From NCBI GenBank assembly GCA_012031225.1, contig JAAUTZ010000003.1, forward strand, positions 1 to 64,000: 64,000 nt of DNA, written 5' to 3'. Position 1 is the stretch's first letter. Each line of letters starts with the position of its first letter. The notes beneath the pieces were generated by a model, which had not been told where the DNA came from, ran no database searches, and worked only from the letters and a program-made list of their open reading frames with translations. Position numbers and translations under genes: made by a program. This document shows positions 26,696 to 35,846 of this stretch, one piece after another. Source of the DNA: Chloroflexaceae bacterium. GTDB taxonomy: Bacteria; Chloroflexota; Chloroflexia; Chloroflexales; Chloroflexaceae.

Positions 26696-28848
26696 ATGAC
26701 AACAGGTGAAACCGCCCTTCTGATAGTGATGCCCGGCGAGGAGCTAGATGCACTTTCGAGCCGGATTGCGATGACAACCGCCGCTACGATAGACCTGATG
26801 ATTCCGGATGGGATGACCCTGCTGCACAGCGCGAGCGCGTGGCAGAGCTTGCGCTCGGCGGCGACAAACGCAGGGAGCGAGCTAGTGGCGATCTCATCGG
26901 ATGCCGCTACGATTGCGGCTGCACAGCAGGCGGATGTCAGCGTGATGGGTGTGCAGGGCAGCCGCATCACCGCGCCGACCAGTCCGAGTGCGCCACCGGT
27001 GCATCCGCTAAGCAGCAGCGCGGCGGAGTTGCCCGCGTGGTTGCTCACGGCAATCAAGCAACCCGTCGCGCCCGCCGCCGCCCCACCTGATCCTAGCCGC
27101 GCTGCCCACGATGCCCCGACGTTGCCGCCCTACCCCGCCGCCCGTGCTAATGTTGCGCCTGTGCCGTCGCCGGATACAGCCGACATGTCCTCCGATGATA
27201 TGGACTTCTTCTCAGCATTGGATGACTTGGACAGTATGAATGACAACATCGCGGGGGGGGGGCAGGAGCCACAGCCGATGGTGGCGATGATGCGCTTGCC
27301 GCGCAGCTTGATGATCTCAATGATGCCTTTGCCGCTGCCCCCACTAGCCGCGCTGCCGCCCCGCCGCCGCCGCGCCGCATCCGCCCCGAAGACATTGAGC
27401 TAACGACTGACGAGGTGCAACGCGCCCGCGATACGGGCAAACGCACTGCCGAACCAGCCCCGCGCAAGCCACGCCGCCGCGAGGAGTTGCCCTCGCTGGA
27501 TCAGCTGTATGCCGAGCAGGAGCGTGGCGGCAAGCCCGGCAAGCGGCGCACGGGTACGCTCGCTGAGCCAGAACCGCAACGCGAACGCAACCCGATCTTG
27601 ATGGGCTTGCTGATTGCGCTGTTGCTGGCGGCGGGCTTATTCCTGCTCTTCTCGCTGTTTGGGGGGCGGATGCTTGGCGGGCGCGTGAGTGTCCAAGTGA
27701 CATTGCCTACGCCGCCTACTGAGGCGGTTGATCTGGAAGAAGTGCCGATCTTCATCACCCAACCCGGCGCAGAGGATACCGGCGCGGCAGTCTTTGCCGT
27801 ACCGATCCAAGCGAATATCAGCTTCACTACCTCTGGGCAAGTCACCGATCAGACATCTGTGCCGGGATCGGCGGCACAAGGCAATGTGACCATCTTTAGC
27901 CAGAACTCGCAGGCGATAGGCTTTGCGGCGGGCACGGAGTTTAATGCCCGCAACCCGCAAGGCAACGAGGTCCGCTTCGTCAATGAGAGTGGCTTCACTG
28001 TGCCCGCCGCAGCCACCGAGCGCCGCGGGGCGCAGATTATCACGACACTCGGCGAGGTGAACATCGCAGTGATTGCCCGCAATCCGGGCAGTGCGGGCAA
28101 CGTGGAGGGCAATACCGTATTCCAGATTATCCCGCCCGGTCAGGCTCCGATTGCCGTGAATAGCGGCGGTGTGCTTGATGCTACGCATGGCCCGCTCGGC
28201 GGCGGCAACGAGCAACCAGTCCGTATTGTCAAAGAGCAGGATGTGCAGGGCACGCTCTCGGCGGGCTTGACGGGGTTGTACAACACCGCCCGCCAAAGCC
28301 TGAATGTGCAAGCGCAAGCGGCAGGCCTCGACCTTGCCGCCACTACCGTCGTGCCCACCGCCGAACAGCTTTCGCAGGGCATCGGCTTCCAGCTCCAATC
28401 CCAGCCGGAGATTGGCCAGCCGACGGATTTTGAGAGCGGGCTGTTTCAGGTCACGGTCGCTGGCGATTTCAGTGCATTGGCTACCCCCATCGGGCAGCCC
28501 TTGCAAGATCAACTCCAGCGGGTGCTGACCAATCAGCTTGACAGCGAGAAGCGCATCCCGTGGGGCATGGCTCCCGCAATCACCGATTGGCGTTGGGATG
28601 GCTCGCGGCTGATGGTTTCGGCGGTCCTCCAGCCAGTGCCGCTCACGCCGGAACTGACAGAGGAGCAACGCCGCGAGATCCGCAGCGCGTTGCGCGGGCG
28701 TTCGCGGGCTGAAGCCGAAACGATTTTGCAGGACTACATCCGCCGCAACTGGATCGGTGCATACATTTTGCCGCCCAACGTAGATGTGATGCCGACCCGC
28801 GATACTCAGATTGATCTGGTCGTGGTGGGGCAGAACCCGCTCCAGTAG
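26696..28848 (+). CDS. gp47/baseplate J-like membrane-anchored protein, split by a frameshift at a G10 run
   Basis: Two frames form one protein. The first (ATG 26696) encodes an alpha/beta domain (MPGEELDALSSRI and on) and an acidic linker. The second continues GATADGGDDALAAQLDDLN, a basic region, a transmembrane helix (NPILMGLLIALLLAAGLFLLF) and a baseplate J/gp47-like beta domain (VPGSAAQGNVTIFSQN to IIPPGQAPIAVN). The switch is at the ten G residues 27252-27261: eleven or eight G would join the frames into about 717 residues. As written, the first frame ends at 27401-27403. It may be a sequencing error, a slippage site or a true mutation. It lies between alaS and ruvX. The molecular role is unknown; family members are membrane-anchored and face outward. 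Confidence 0.7.
27252..27261 (+). repeat. Homopolymer of ten G at a frame break
   Basis: The run follows GACAACATCGC and precedes CAGGAGCC. It is the only place where the coding text passes from one frame to the next in this gene, and such tracts are prone to slipped-strand change or to sequencing errors. Confidence 0.85.
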
Positions 28849-28895
28849 CCACACCGCTTGCCAGATCTCGCCATATACAGAGGAGAGGGCGCACG

Positions 28896-29429
28896 ATGGA
28901 GCCACAGCCAAGCACACCGCCGCATAGCGCACCGGATCGCCTGTATCGGCGGGTGCTTGCACTGGATGTCGGCGAGAAGCGCATCGGGGTTGCGCTGAGT
29001 GATGAAGCGGGGCAATTTGCGATGCCGCTCACCACTGTGCAAGCCCAGCCGCCCGCCCGCGCCCTCGCCCAGATCGGCGCACTTGTGCAGGAGTACCGCG
29101 TGGAGTTAATCGTGATTGGCTGGCCCTTGACGCTCAGCGGCGAGGTTGGCGTACAAGCCCACACGACGCAAGCGTTTGCGGCACAGCTTCAGAGCCACGT
29201 CAGTGTGCCTCTGACGATGTTCGATGAACGCTTGACCAGCACCGTTGCCGAGCAGATTCTCCGCGAGATGGGGGTGAAGCCAGAGAAGCGTAAGCAGCGC
29301 ATTGATGAGATCGCCGCGATGGTGATCCTGCAAGATTATCTTGACCACACGCGCAGCCGAGCGAGCTACCCGCCGGATCATCCGAGCGATGCGCCGGAGC
29401 CGCCGCCCGCCCCAAGCCCGTATGAGTGA
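28896..29429 (+). CDS. ruvX: Putative Holliday junction resolvase / pre-16S rRNA nuclease
   Basis: 177 residues with the YqgF signature LALDVGEKRIGVALSDE near the start, VIGWPLTLSGEVG and MFDERLTSTVAEQIL, as in RuvX/YqgF RNase H-fold proteins. The C-terminus has a short proline-rich tail. Its stop overlaps the next gene's ATG by eight bases (29422-29429), so both are cotranscribed. The family processes 16S rRNA ends and resembles Holliday-junction resolvases. Confidence 0.92.
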   Translation: MEPQPSTPPHSAPDRLYRRVLALDVGEKRIGVALSDEAGQFAMPLTTVQAQPPARALAQIGALVQEYRVELIVIGWPLTLSGEVGVQAHTTQAFAAQLQSHVSVPLTMFDERLTSTVAEQILREMGVKPEKRKQRIDEIAAMVILQDYLDHTRSRASYPPDHPSDAPEPPPAPSPYE

Positions 29430-30888
29430 GCCAATCTTCCCCCCCACCCCCAGCCTCAGCAGTGCCGAAGTTGGCGCACTACTGGCTCAGCCGGAGAGCG
29501 AGCAGCTGGCGTGGCTGCGCGAACGGAGCAAGCCGGATGAGATTGCCGAGACGTTGGTAGCCTTTGCCAACGCGCACGGCGGCACTCTCCTGATCGGGGT
29601 GGCAGGGGGGCGCAGCCGACCACGGATCGAGGGTGTGCAGGATGTGGCCACCCTGCGCGAGGTGGTGCTAGAGGCGATGCAGGCGTGTACACCGCCGCTC
29701 GTGTTGCCCCTGCCCGCACCGGTCACGGTTCCAGTGGGATCGGACGTTACGGCAACCGTGCTGGTGGTGCAAGTGCCCCCCGGCTTGCCCCAAGTCTACA
29801 GCTTGCACGGCAAGTATCTACGCCGTGCTGCTCACGCCAATCAGCCGCTTGCGCCGGATGCCCTGCACCACCTGCTGAATGAACGCGGCGAGGTCAGTTG
29901 GGAACGCCTCAGCCCGGACGATGCCACCCTTGCTGAGCTTGATCCGCACCGTATCACCGCCTATCTGACGCGGCTCGGCTTGGAGACTGACCCTGACCCA
30001 ATGGCGATGCTGTATCGGCGGGGCTGTGTCAGCCGGATCCCGGACGTGCCCGACACCGCCCCACCTACCCAACGGCTACGCCCAACGAATGCGGGCTTGC
30101 TCCTGTTTGGGCGCGAGGTGAGCCGCCGCTACCCCCACGCCGAGCTTACGCTGGTGCAGTATCGCGGCACCGAGTTAGCCGATGAGTTTGAGCGCGACGA
30201 TATACAGGATCCCCTACCGGATGCAATCCGTCGCGCCGAGCGTTGGTTGCTTGAGCATATGCGGCGCGGCAGCCGCATGGTCGGGCTGGAACGCGAGGAC
30301 TGGGCGCAATTCCCGCCGCCGGTTGTGCGGGAGGCGTTGGTCAATGCGGTTGCCCACCGCGACTACAGCATGCGTGGCGAAGGGATCCGCATTGCCCTAT
30401 TCGCGGATCGGCTGGAGTGCTACTCACCGGGCCGCTTGCCGGGCCACGTTACGCTCGATAATCTGGTACAGGAACGCTTTAGCCGCAACGAGACGCTGGT
30501 GCAGGTGCTTGCCGATCTCGGCTTGATCGAGCGGCTCGGCTACGGGATTGACCGCATGTTCGCGCAGATGGCTGCCGCCGGATTACCGGAGCCAGTCTTC
30601 CGCGAAACTGCCGCCGGCTTCCTTGTCACCCTCTATGGGCAGCCCGCCACCACCGATCCACAGACAGGCATAGATACGGGGGCGTGGGTGCAGCAGGGCT
30701 TGAACGAACGCCAAATCGCCGCGTTGTTGTTTTTGCAGCAGCAGCACCGCATCACCAACCGCGATCTGCAAGAGCTTGCGCCCGATGTGAGTGCTGAGAC
30801 CATCCGCCGCGACTTTGCTGATCTGGTTGAGCGGGGCTTGCTGCTCAAGGTGGGCGAACGCCGTGCCACCTACTACATCCTGAAATAG
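29422..30888 (+). CDS. AlbA_2 (Schlafen-type) domain ATP-binding transcriptional regulator
   Basis: 488 residues from ATG 29422. An N-terminal AlbA_2 domain shows LAWLRERSKPDEIAETLVAFANAHGG and LLIGV. A C-terminal HATPase-like module has VVREALVNAVAHRDYS, YSPGRLPGHVTLDN and GLIERLGYGIDRMF. The last 60 residues form a DeoR-like winged helix (NRDLQELAPDVSAETIRRDF). Proteins of this build are commonly labelled RecG-like or ATP-dependent DNA helicases but are probably regulators. The next gene starts five bases after its stop. Confidence 0.85.
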   Translation: MSEPIFPPTPSLSSAEVGALLAQPESEQLAWLRERSKPDEIAETLVAFANAHGGTLLIGVAGGRSRPRIEGVQDVATLREVVLEAMQACTPPLVLPLPAPVTVPVGSDVTATVLVVQVPPGLPQVYSLHGKYLRRAAHANQPLAPDALHHLLNERGEVSWERLSPDDATLAELDPHRITAYLTRLGLETDPDPMAMLYRRGCVSRIPDVPDTAPPTQRLRPTNAGLLLFGREVSRRYPHAELTLVQYRGTELADEFERDDIQDPLPDAIRRAERWLLEHMRRGSRMVGLEREDWAQFPPPVVREALVNAVAHRDYSMRGEGIRIALFADRLECYSPGRLPGHVTLDNLVQERFSRNETLVQVLADLGLIERLGYGIDRMFAQMAAAGLPEPVFRETAAGFLVTLYGQPATTDPQTGIDTGAWVQQGLNERQIAALLFLQQQHRITNRDLQELAPDVSAETIRRDFADLVERGLLLKVGERRATYYILK

Positions 30889-30893
30889 CCTAT

Positions 30894-32810
30894 ATGCCAC
30901 GACCCACACCTGCACCACGTATCTGGCGCAATCTGGATGCGCTGCTCTACAAACAGTTCTGCCAACTCCGCAATGCCTTGCGCCGCCTGATCCGCCGCCC
31001 AGAGCAGCTGCTGACGCTGATCTTTATGCTCTTCTATGGTGGCTTCATGCTCATCTCCATCAGCTTCATCCTCTTTGCGCCGTTTCCCACCGATCTGGCA
31101 ACCCTGCTGCGCCCCACCAATGAGCGGGCTGTACAAGGCGACGCGGCTGACCCTTCCGACCTGACTGAGCCTGACGAACAAACTGAACGCCCCGACCTGA
31201 CTGAACTGACTGACATGCTCGGTACAAATACCCCTGACCTTGCCGAGTTGCAAACCCTGCTCAATGAAGAACTGGCAAGCCTGCGGGGGGCAGTCACGCT
31301 GCTGTTCCTCTTTTTCGCCACCACTGCCGCCTTCCGTAGCACGCTGCTCAAATTCACGCCCGCCGATGTGGATATTCTCTTTACCACCCCGATCAGCCTA
31401 CAACGGGTACTCGTGAATCGGCTGGGCTTCAACTACCTCCGCAACGCTGGCACGAGCTTCCTGTTTTGGGGTGGGGGGGTGGCATTGCTCCTGCGGCTAG
31501 CGGGCTATAGCCCCTTTCCGAGTGGGTTGTGGGGCTTGGTGGCAATCTGGGTGCTGTTCAGCAGTATAGACCAAACGGTGGCTATGTTGCACCTGATCGC
31601 CCTGCGCCGCGACCTTGATCAGCGCGAAGCCCCGCGCCAGAGCCAGTGGATGCTGTGGTTGGTGCGGGGCACACTGCTCCTGCTCGTCGTACTGGTGCTG
31701 CTCGTATTGCTGGGGGGGCTGGCCCGCTTCATCCTCAATGATTGGCGCATCCTGACGGGGCTGTTTGGCGTGCTAGGTAGCCCCGTGCTGCGGTTGGGGC
31801 TGCTGCCGCTGAGCCTCACCGCCGATCTGCTCCTCGTGCCCGTCCAGATCACGACCCCGCCCGTGCTGGCCATGGGCGTGCTGCTGCTGCTGCACCTGCT
31901 CATTCTGCACCAGCTGCTGCGCCAGATTCGGCTCGGCGGCACAGGCGTATTGCTTGAGCCGGCTCTTGCCCCAGCGGGCCGCCCCTCCCAACTCGACGAG
32001 CTAATCCGCGCCGCCCGCTTCAATCCCGTGCGCCTATTCCAGATCATCTGGCGCGGTGAGTGGGATCGCGCAGTGGCCGATCAGCAACGCATCCCGGCCC
32101 GCATCACGCCGTATGGCACAGGCGCAAGTGTCCACGAATGGCGGCGGCTGCAAGAGTTTGCGCGGGTTCCGCTCCGCAATCTGTTTGCGTTTGGGTTGCT
32201 GATCGCTGTGCCCCTGATTATCTACGATCCGACTCAGCCGTACAATCTGGGGCGACTAATTGCGGCGATCTTCTTCGCCACCTCGATAGCCACCCAGCTC
32301 TTCAATGATACGGGCGACCACCTACGCTACACCGATCTCGAACTCTCCTCGCCAGTCTCGCGCTGGCAGTTACTCTGGTATGTACAATCGCCGCGCCTGC
32401 TGCTCTATTGGGGCGCGGGGGTGCTGTTCCTGCTGGCAGTTGCCACCTTGAGCAATGCCTCGCGCTGGCTGCATGTGCCCCTGTTGGGATTGTGGTATCC
32501 GCTCATTCTCATGACGATGCTGTCCGTGCGGGGGGCGGTGGTTTTTTTCTACCCTGCCGCTGCCACCTTGAGCAATGTGGAGAGCGACCCGTTGCAAGCC
32601 CTGTTTGTCACGCTGATCAATACGGCTTCATTCGGGGTGGTGGCGATGATCATCCTGATCCCCTTCACTGTTGCCAGCTTTCTCGTGCAATACTTTGAGC
32701 TGTCAATCGTGCTAATCTGGTTGATTCTGCTTGGTATCAGTGGTACAATTTGCATAGCAAGTTGCCTTCTGTTGCACGTTGCCTACCGGAGGTATGAGCC
32801 GACTGATTGA
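30894..32810 (+). CDS. Multi-spanning ABC-exporter-like permease
   Basis: The 638-residue protein has roughly ten to twelve hydrophobic segments, two halves of similar architecture, and a cytosolic central part with GTGASVHEWRRLQEF. It resembles large putative ABC export permeases. No ATP-binding subunit gene is adjacent in this window, so the partner must lie elsewhere. A segment about residues 75-120 is acidic with repeated DLTE/DLAEL text. It overlaps neither neighbour and sits five bases after the regulator gene. Confidence 0.65.
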   Translation: MPRPTPAPRIWRNLDALLYKQFCQLRNALRRLIRRPEQLLTLIFMLFYGGFMLISISFILFAPFPTDLATLLRPTNERAVQGDAADPSDLTEPDEQTERPDLTELTDMLGTNTPDLAELQTLLNEELASLRGAVTLLFLFFATTAAFRSTLLKFTPADVDILFTTPISLQRVLVNRLGFNYLRNAGTSFLFWGGGVALLLRLAGYSPFPSGLWGLVAIWVLFSSIDQTVAMLHLIALRRDLDQREAPRQSQWMLWLVRGTLLLLVVLVLLVLLGGLARFILNDWRILTGLFGVLGSPVLRLGLLPLSLTADLLLVPVQITTPPVLAMGVLLLLHLLILHQLLRQIRLGGTGVLLEPALAPAGRPSQLDELIRAARFNPVRLFQIIWRGEWDRAVADQQRIPARITPYGTGASVHEWRRLQEFARVPLRNLFAFGLLIAVPLIIYDPTQPYNLGRLIAAIFFATSIATQLFNDTGDHLRYTDLELSSPVSRWQLLWYVQSPRLLLYWGAGVLFLLAVATLSNASRWLHVPLLGLWYPLILMTMLSVRGAVVFFYPAAATLSNVESDPLQALFVTLINTASFGVVAMIILIPFTVASFLVQYFELSIVLIWLILLGISGTICIASCLLLHVAYRRYEPTD

Positions 32811-32821
32811 GGTTGATCCCA

Positions 32822-33760
32822 ATGACCCCGACGCAGCTCTTGTTTGCCCAACACGGCTGGGCCGATACCCCCGCAAAGCTCGCCCAGCTTGCCCATACCC
32901 TTGCCGATCAGCATACGTTGGTGTTTGCCCCCGATCTCGGCTACATCCGCACATGGTTGCGGATTGCCCCCTTGATTGATCAAGTTGAACAGCTTGTCGC
33001 CGAACAGCTTGCACGCTTCCCAGATGTGCCCCTGAAGATCATCGGGCACTCGATGGGGGGGCTGATCTGGACGGAAGTGCTGCACCGCCACCCGCAGTGG
33101 CATGCGCGGGTGGCATGGTTTGCGCTGCTTGCATCGCCCATCGGTGGTGCCCATATGGGGCGCGTGGTTGATCCGCTTAATCTTGGGCTAGGCATTGCTG
33201 CCGATCTAGGCAAAAGCCGCCGCCCAGTTGCCGCCGCCCTCGCCAAACAGATCCCGATCTTGGTGCTAGCTGGAGCAACTGATGTGCAGAGCGATGGGGT
33301 GGTTATGGTTGCAGCGACGCGCATTCCGGGTGCGCCGCAGGTGGTGCTGCCGGGTATGAGCCACACCGACATGCGCTACCATGCGTGGCTGGTGGAGCTA
33401 TTGCAGCATTACGATGCGACAGGCTCACCGTGCCACGCGCCCGACCCTGATCTCGATGAAGCGATTATGGAGGTGCTGTATGCGGTGCGGGGCATGACTG
33501 ACGCACACCGCCCACCAGTCCGGCTGTTGCCCGTGTTACGGTTTAATACAGGCACGACGGTCTCGGTTGGGCGCAACCTTGCTGGTTTGGAACACGTCTA
33601 CATGAGTGCCAGCGATGGCACGCTGCTCTATGGGGGATACGTCGGCTGGACGCACGAGAGCCATCTCTACACCGCTTTGAATGACCTGAAGCAGGATTTT
33701 GCCGAGCGGCTGTGGCGGGTAGATCAGACACAGGAGCCAGTGACATGGCGCGGATTCTAA
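32822..33760 (+). CDS. Alpha/beta hydrolase
   Basis: 312 residues from ATG 32822; the TTG at 32807 would overlap the previous gene. The nucleophile elbow is GHSMGG with Ser77, and GMSHTDM near residue 180 supplies the probable catalytic histidine. The C-terminal part (about 205-310) is an extra domain I do not recognise. The substrate is not predictable. The following glycosyltransferase starts inside its last 16 bases. Confidence 0.8.
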   Translation: MTPTQLLFAQHGWADTPAKLAQLAHTLADQHTLVFAPDLGYIRTWLRIAPLIDQVEQLVAEQLARFPDVPLKIIGHSMGGLIWTEVLHRHPQWHARVAWFALLASPIGGAHMGRVVDPLNLGLGIAADLGKSRRPVAAALAKQIPILVLAGATDVQSDGVVMVAATRIPGAPQVVLPGMSHTDMRYHAWLVELLQHYDATGSPCHAPDPDLDEAIMEVLYAVRGMTDAHRPPVRLLPVLRFNTGTTVSVGRNLAGLEHVYMSASDGTLLYGGYVGWTHESHLYTALNDLKQDFAERLWRVDQTQEPVTWRGF

Positions 33761-34989
33761 TGCTTTGCCCCTACCCACCCTACCCCCCACGTAGTGGCGG
33801 TGCGCTTCGGATGTACCATTTGTTGGTGGGGCTAGCCCGTCGTCACCGCATCACCTGCCTGACATTTGGCACAGAACTGCCCACCGCCGCCAGCGATCAT
33901 CTGCAACCCCTGCACGATTTCTGCACCGTCCACGTTGTCACCGATACACCGCAGCGCACGCTCTGGCAGCGCACATGGACGACGCTGGCTTCGCCCCTGC
34001 CGGATATGGCTCTGCGGAATGCAAGCCCCGCCTATACCGCCGCACTGCACGAACTGGTTGCCCAACACCCATTCGATGTGATCTTGGCAGAAAGCATCGA
34101 GATGGCCCACTACGGACTGCACCCGATTGAGCATACCCCACCGCCGCTCCGCATCCTCGATCAGTTCAATGCCGAGTATGTGTTGCAACGCCGCGCCGCT
34201 TCAATTGATTTTGAGAACTTGCTCCATACCGATTCGCGTACCTCACGCACATTGGCGGCAGTGCCGTATTCGCTGGTGCAGTGGGGCAAGCTGGCGCACT
34301 TCGAGCAACAGATGATGCGCCAGTATGATCGGGTGCTGACGGTTTCAGAGGAAGACCGCCACGCGCTGCATCAGCTCTGCCCCGACACGCCGATGACGAT
34401 TGTACCCAATGGTGTGGATACGATCTACTTCCAGCCGCGCCGTCGCCCCATCCCCACCGCCGATGCACCGCTCGATCTGGTGTTTACGGGGACACTGAAC
34501 TTCCGCCCCAACGTAGACGGCGTACTGTGGTTTGCGCGGGAGGTGCTACCCCAGATCTGGCTGCGCCAGCCGCGTGCCCGCTTCGTGGTGGTGGGGCGTA
34601 GCCCCGTGCCGGAGCTTGTCGCCCTCCATAACGAACAGCAGCAGATCATCGTTGCTGCCGATGTGCCCGATGTACGCCCCTATATGGAGCGTGCCGCTGT
34701 GTATGTTGTGCCATTGCGGGTGGGCGGCGGGATCCGCCTGAAGCTCCTTGAAGCCCTTGCGATGAGCCTACCGATTGTCTCAACGAGCTTGGGTGCAGAG
34801 GGTGTGCCCGAACTGCACCACAGCGAACAGTTGCTGCTCGGTGATACCCCGCAGACGTTTGCGGCGGCGGTGCTGTGGCTGCTGGACATGCCCCAGCTTG
34901 CCGAGCATATGGGCAAACGCGGACGGCAACTCGTGCGGAGCCACTACGACTGGTCGGTAATTGTGCCACGCCTTGAAGCCGTGCTGTAA
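33745..34989 (+). CDS. Family 4-type glycosyltransferase
   Basis: 414 residues from ATG 33745 (ARILMLCPYPPYPPRSGGA). The two Rossmann-like halves show the GT-B pattern: the N-terminal glycine-rich start, TIVPNGVDTIYFQP in the linker, FTGTLNFRPNVDGVLWF, and the donor-binding region VVPLRVGGGIRLKLLEALA with SLGAEGV. It transfers an activated sugar, probably to a cell-envelope glycan or lipid. The gene overlaps the hydrolase upstream. Confidence 0.88.
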   Translation: MARILMLCPYPPYPPRSGGALRMYHLLVGLARRHRITCLTFGTELPTAASDHLQPLHDFCTVHVVTDTPQRTLWQRTWTTLASPLPDMALRNASPAYTAALHELVAQHPFDVILAESIEMAHYGLHPIEHTPPPLRILDQFNAEYVLQRRAASIDFENLLHTDSRTSRTLAAVPYSLVQWGKLAHFEQQMMRQYDRVLTVSEEDRHALHQLCPDTPMTIVPNGVDTIYFQPRRRPIPTADAPLDLVFTGTLNFRPNVDGVLWFAREVLPQIWLRQPRARFVVVGRSPVPELVALHNEQQQIIVAADVPDVRPYMERAAVYVVPLRVGGGIRLKLLEALAMSLPIVSTSLGAEGVPELHHSEQLLLGDTPQTFAAAVLWLLDMPQLAEHMGKRGRQLVRSHYDWSVIVPRLEAVL

Positions 34990-35009
34990 TGTCAATGAAG
35001 GGATGCTCG

Positions 35010-35789
35010 ATGTATTTTGAACACAACGGGGTTAGGCTTGCCTACACGTTGCGCGGCAGTGGATTACCGATCCTGCTCGTGCATGCGTTTCCGCTTGCGG
35101 GAGCGATGTGGGCCGCCCAGATGAATATGTTGGAGAGCCACTATCAGGTGCTCATCCCCGATCTGCGTGGTTTCGGGCAGAGCAGCGTTCCTCCTACGCC
35201 GAGCACGATGCCGCTGATGGCGGATGATCTGCATCGCTTGCTGGTTCATCTTAATCTGAAGAAGGTGGTTGTGGTGGGGCTTTCGATGGGCGGCTACATT
35301 GCCTTCGAGCTACTGCGCCGCTACCCGCGTGGGGTGCATGCGCTCGTGCTTGCTGCTACCCGCGCCACCCCCGATCCACCGGAAGCCCAAGCCGCCCGCG
35401 AGACGAATGCCCAGATCGCCGAGACGCAGGGCGCAGCCGCCATCGCTGAGCTGATGTTACCGCGCCTGCTTGCCCCTGATGCCGATCCAGAGGTGGTGGC
35501 GCAGGTGCGCGAGATGATCCTCGCCACTGCGCCAGCGGGCATTGCGGCGGCCCTGCGCGGCATGGCGGTGCGGGCGGATGCCACCGATTTGCTGCCCCAC
35601 ATCCGCGTGCCCACCTTGCTGATCGGGGGCGAGCAGGATCTGCTGACCTCGCCGGCGGTGATGCAAGATCTCCAGAAAGCGATTGATGGCAGTAGCCTTA
35701 CGCTTGTGCCGCGTGCCGGACATCTCCCCAATCTGGAACAGGCGGAAGTGTTTAATACTGCGCTGCTGAAGTTTCTGCACCGCCTCTAG
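35010..35789 (+). CDS. Alpha/beta hydrolase (esterase/lipase-like)
   Basis: 259 residues from ATG 35010, which has GAAGGGA seven bases upstream. It shows HAFPLAGAMW, PDLRGFGQSS, the elbow GLSMGG with Ser92, GEQDLLTSP with the acid, and RAGHLPNLEQ with the histidine. This is the classic single-domain hydrolase layout. The substrate is unknown. It is the last plus-strand gene before a hairpin terminator. Confidence 0.9.
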   Translation: MYFEHNGVRLAYTLRGSGLPILLVHAFPLAGAMWAAQMNMLESHYQVLIPDLRGFGQSSVPPTPSTMPLMADDLHRLLVHLNLKKVVVVGLSMGGYIAFELLRRYPRGVHALVLAATRATPDPPEAQAARETNAQIAETQGAAAIAELMLPRLLAPDADPEVVAQVREMILATAPAGIAAALRGMAVRADATDLLPHIRVPTLLIGGEQDLLTSPAVMQDLQKAIDGSSLTLVPRAGHLPNLEQAEVFNTALLKFLHRL

Positions 35790-35802
35790 CAGATCGAGCC
35801 AA

Positions 35803-35826
35803 CGCCGTGTCAGCCGCGACACGGCG
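35803..35826. terminator. Hairpin between convergent genes
   Basis: CGCCGTGTC at 35803-35811 pairs with GACACGGCG at 35818-35826 across a six-base loop. It lies between a plus-strand hydrolase gene and a minus-strand LCP gene and can serve both. No clear T run follows. Confidence 0.6.
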
Positions 35827-35846
35827 CGAAGTTCGTGCGGGGCGAG

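Noticed and set aside
27637-28962. 441-codon minus-strand frame opposite the gp47-like gene
   Set aside because: It is antisense to clearly conserved-looking coding text and has a histidine- and arginine-rich composition typical of shadow frames.
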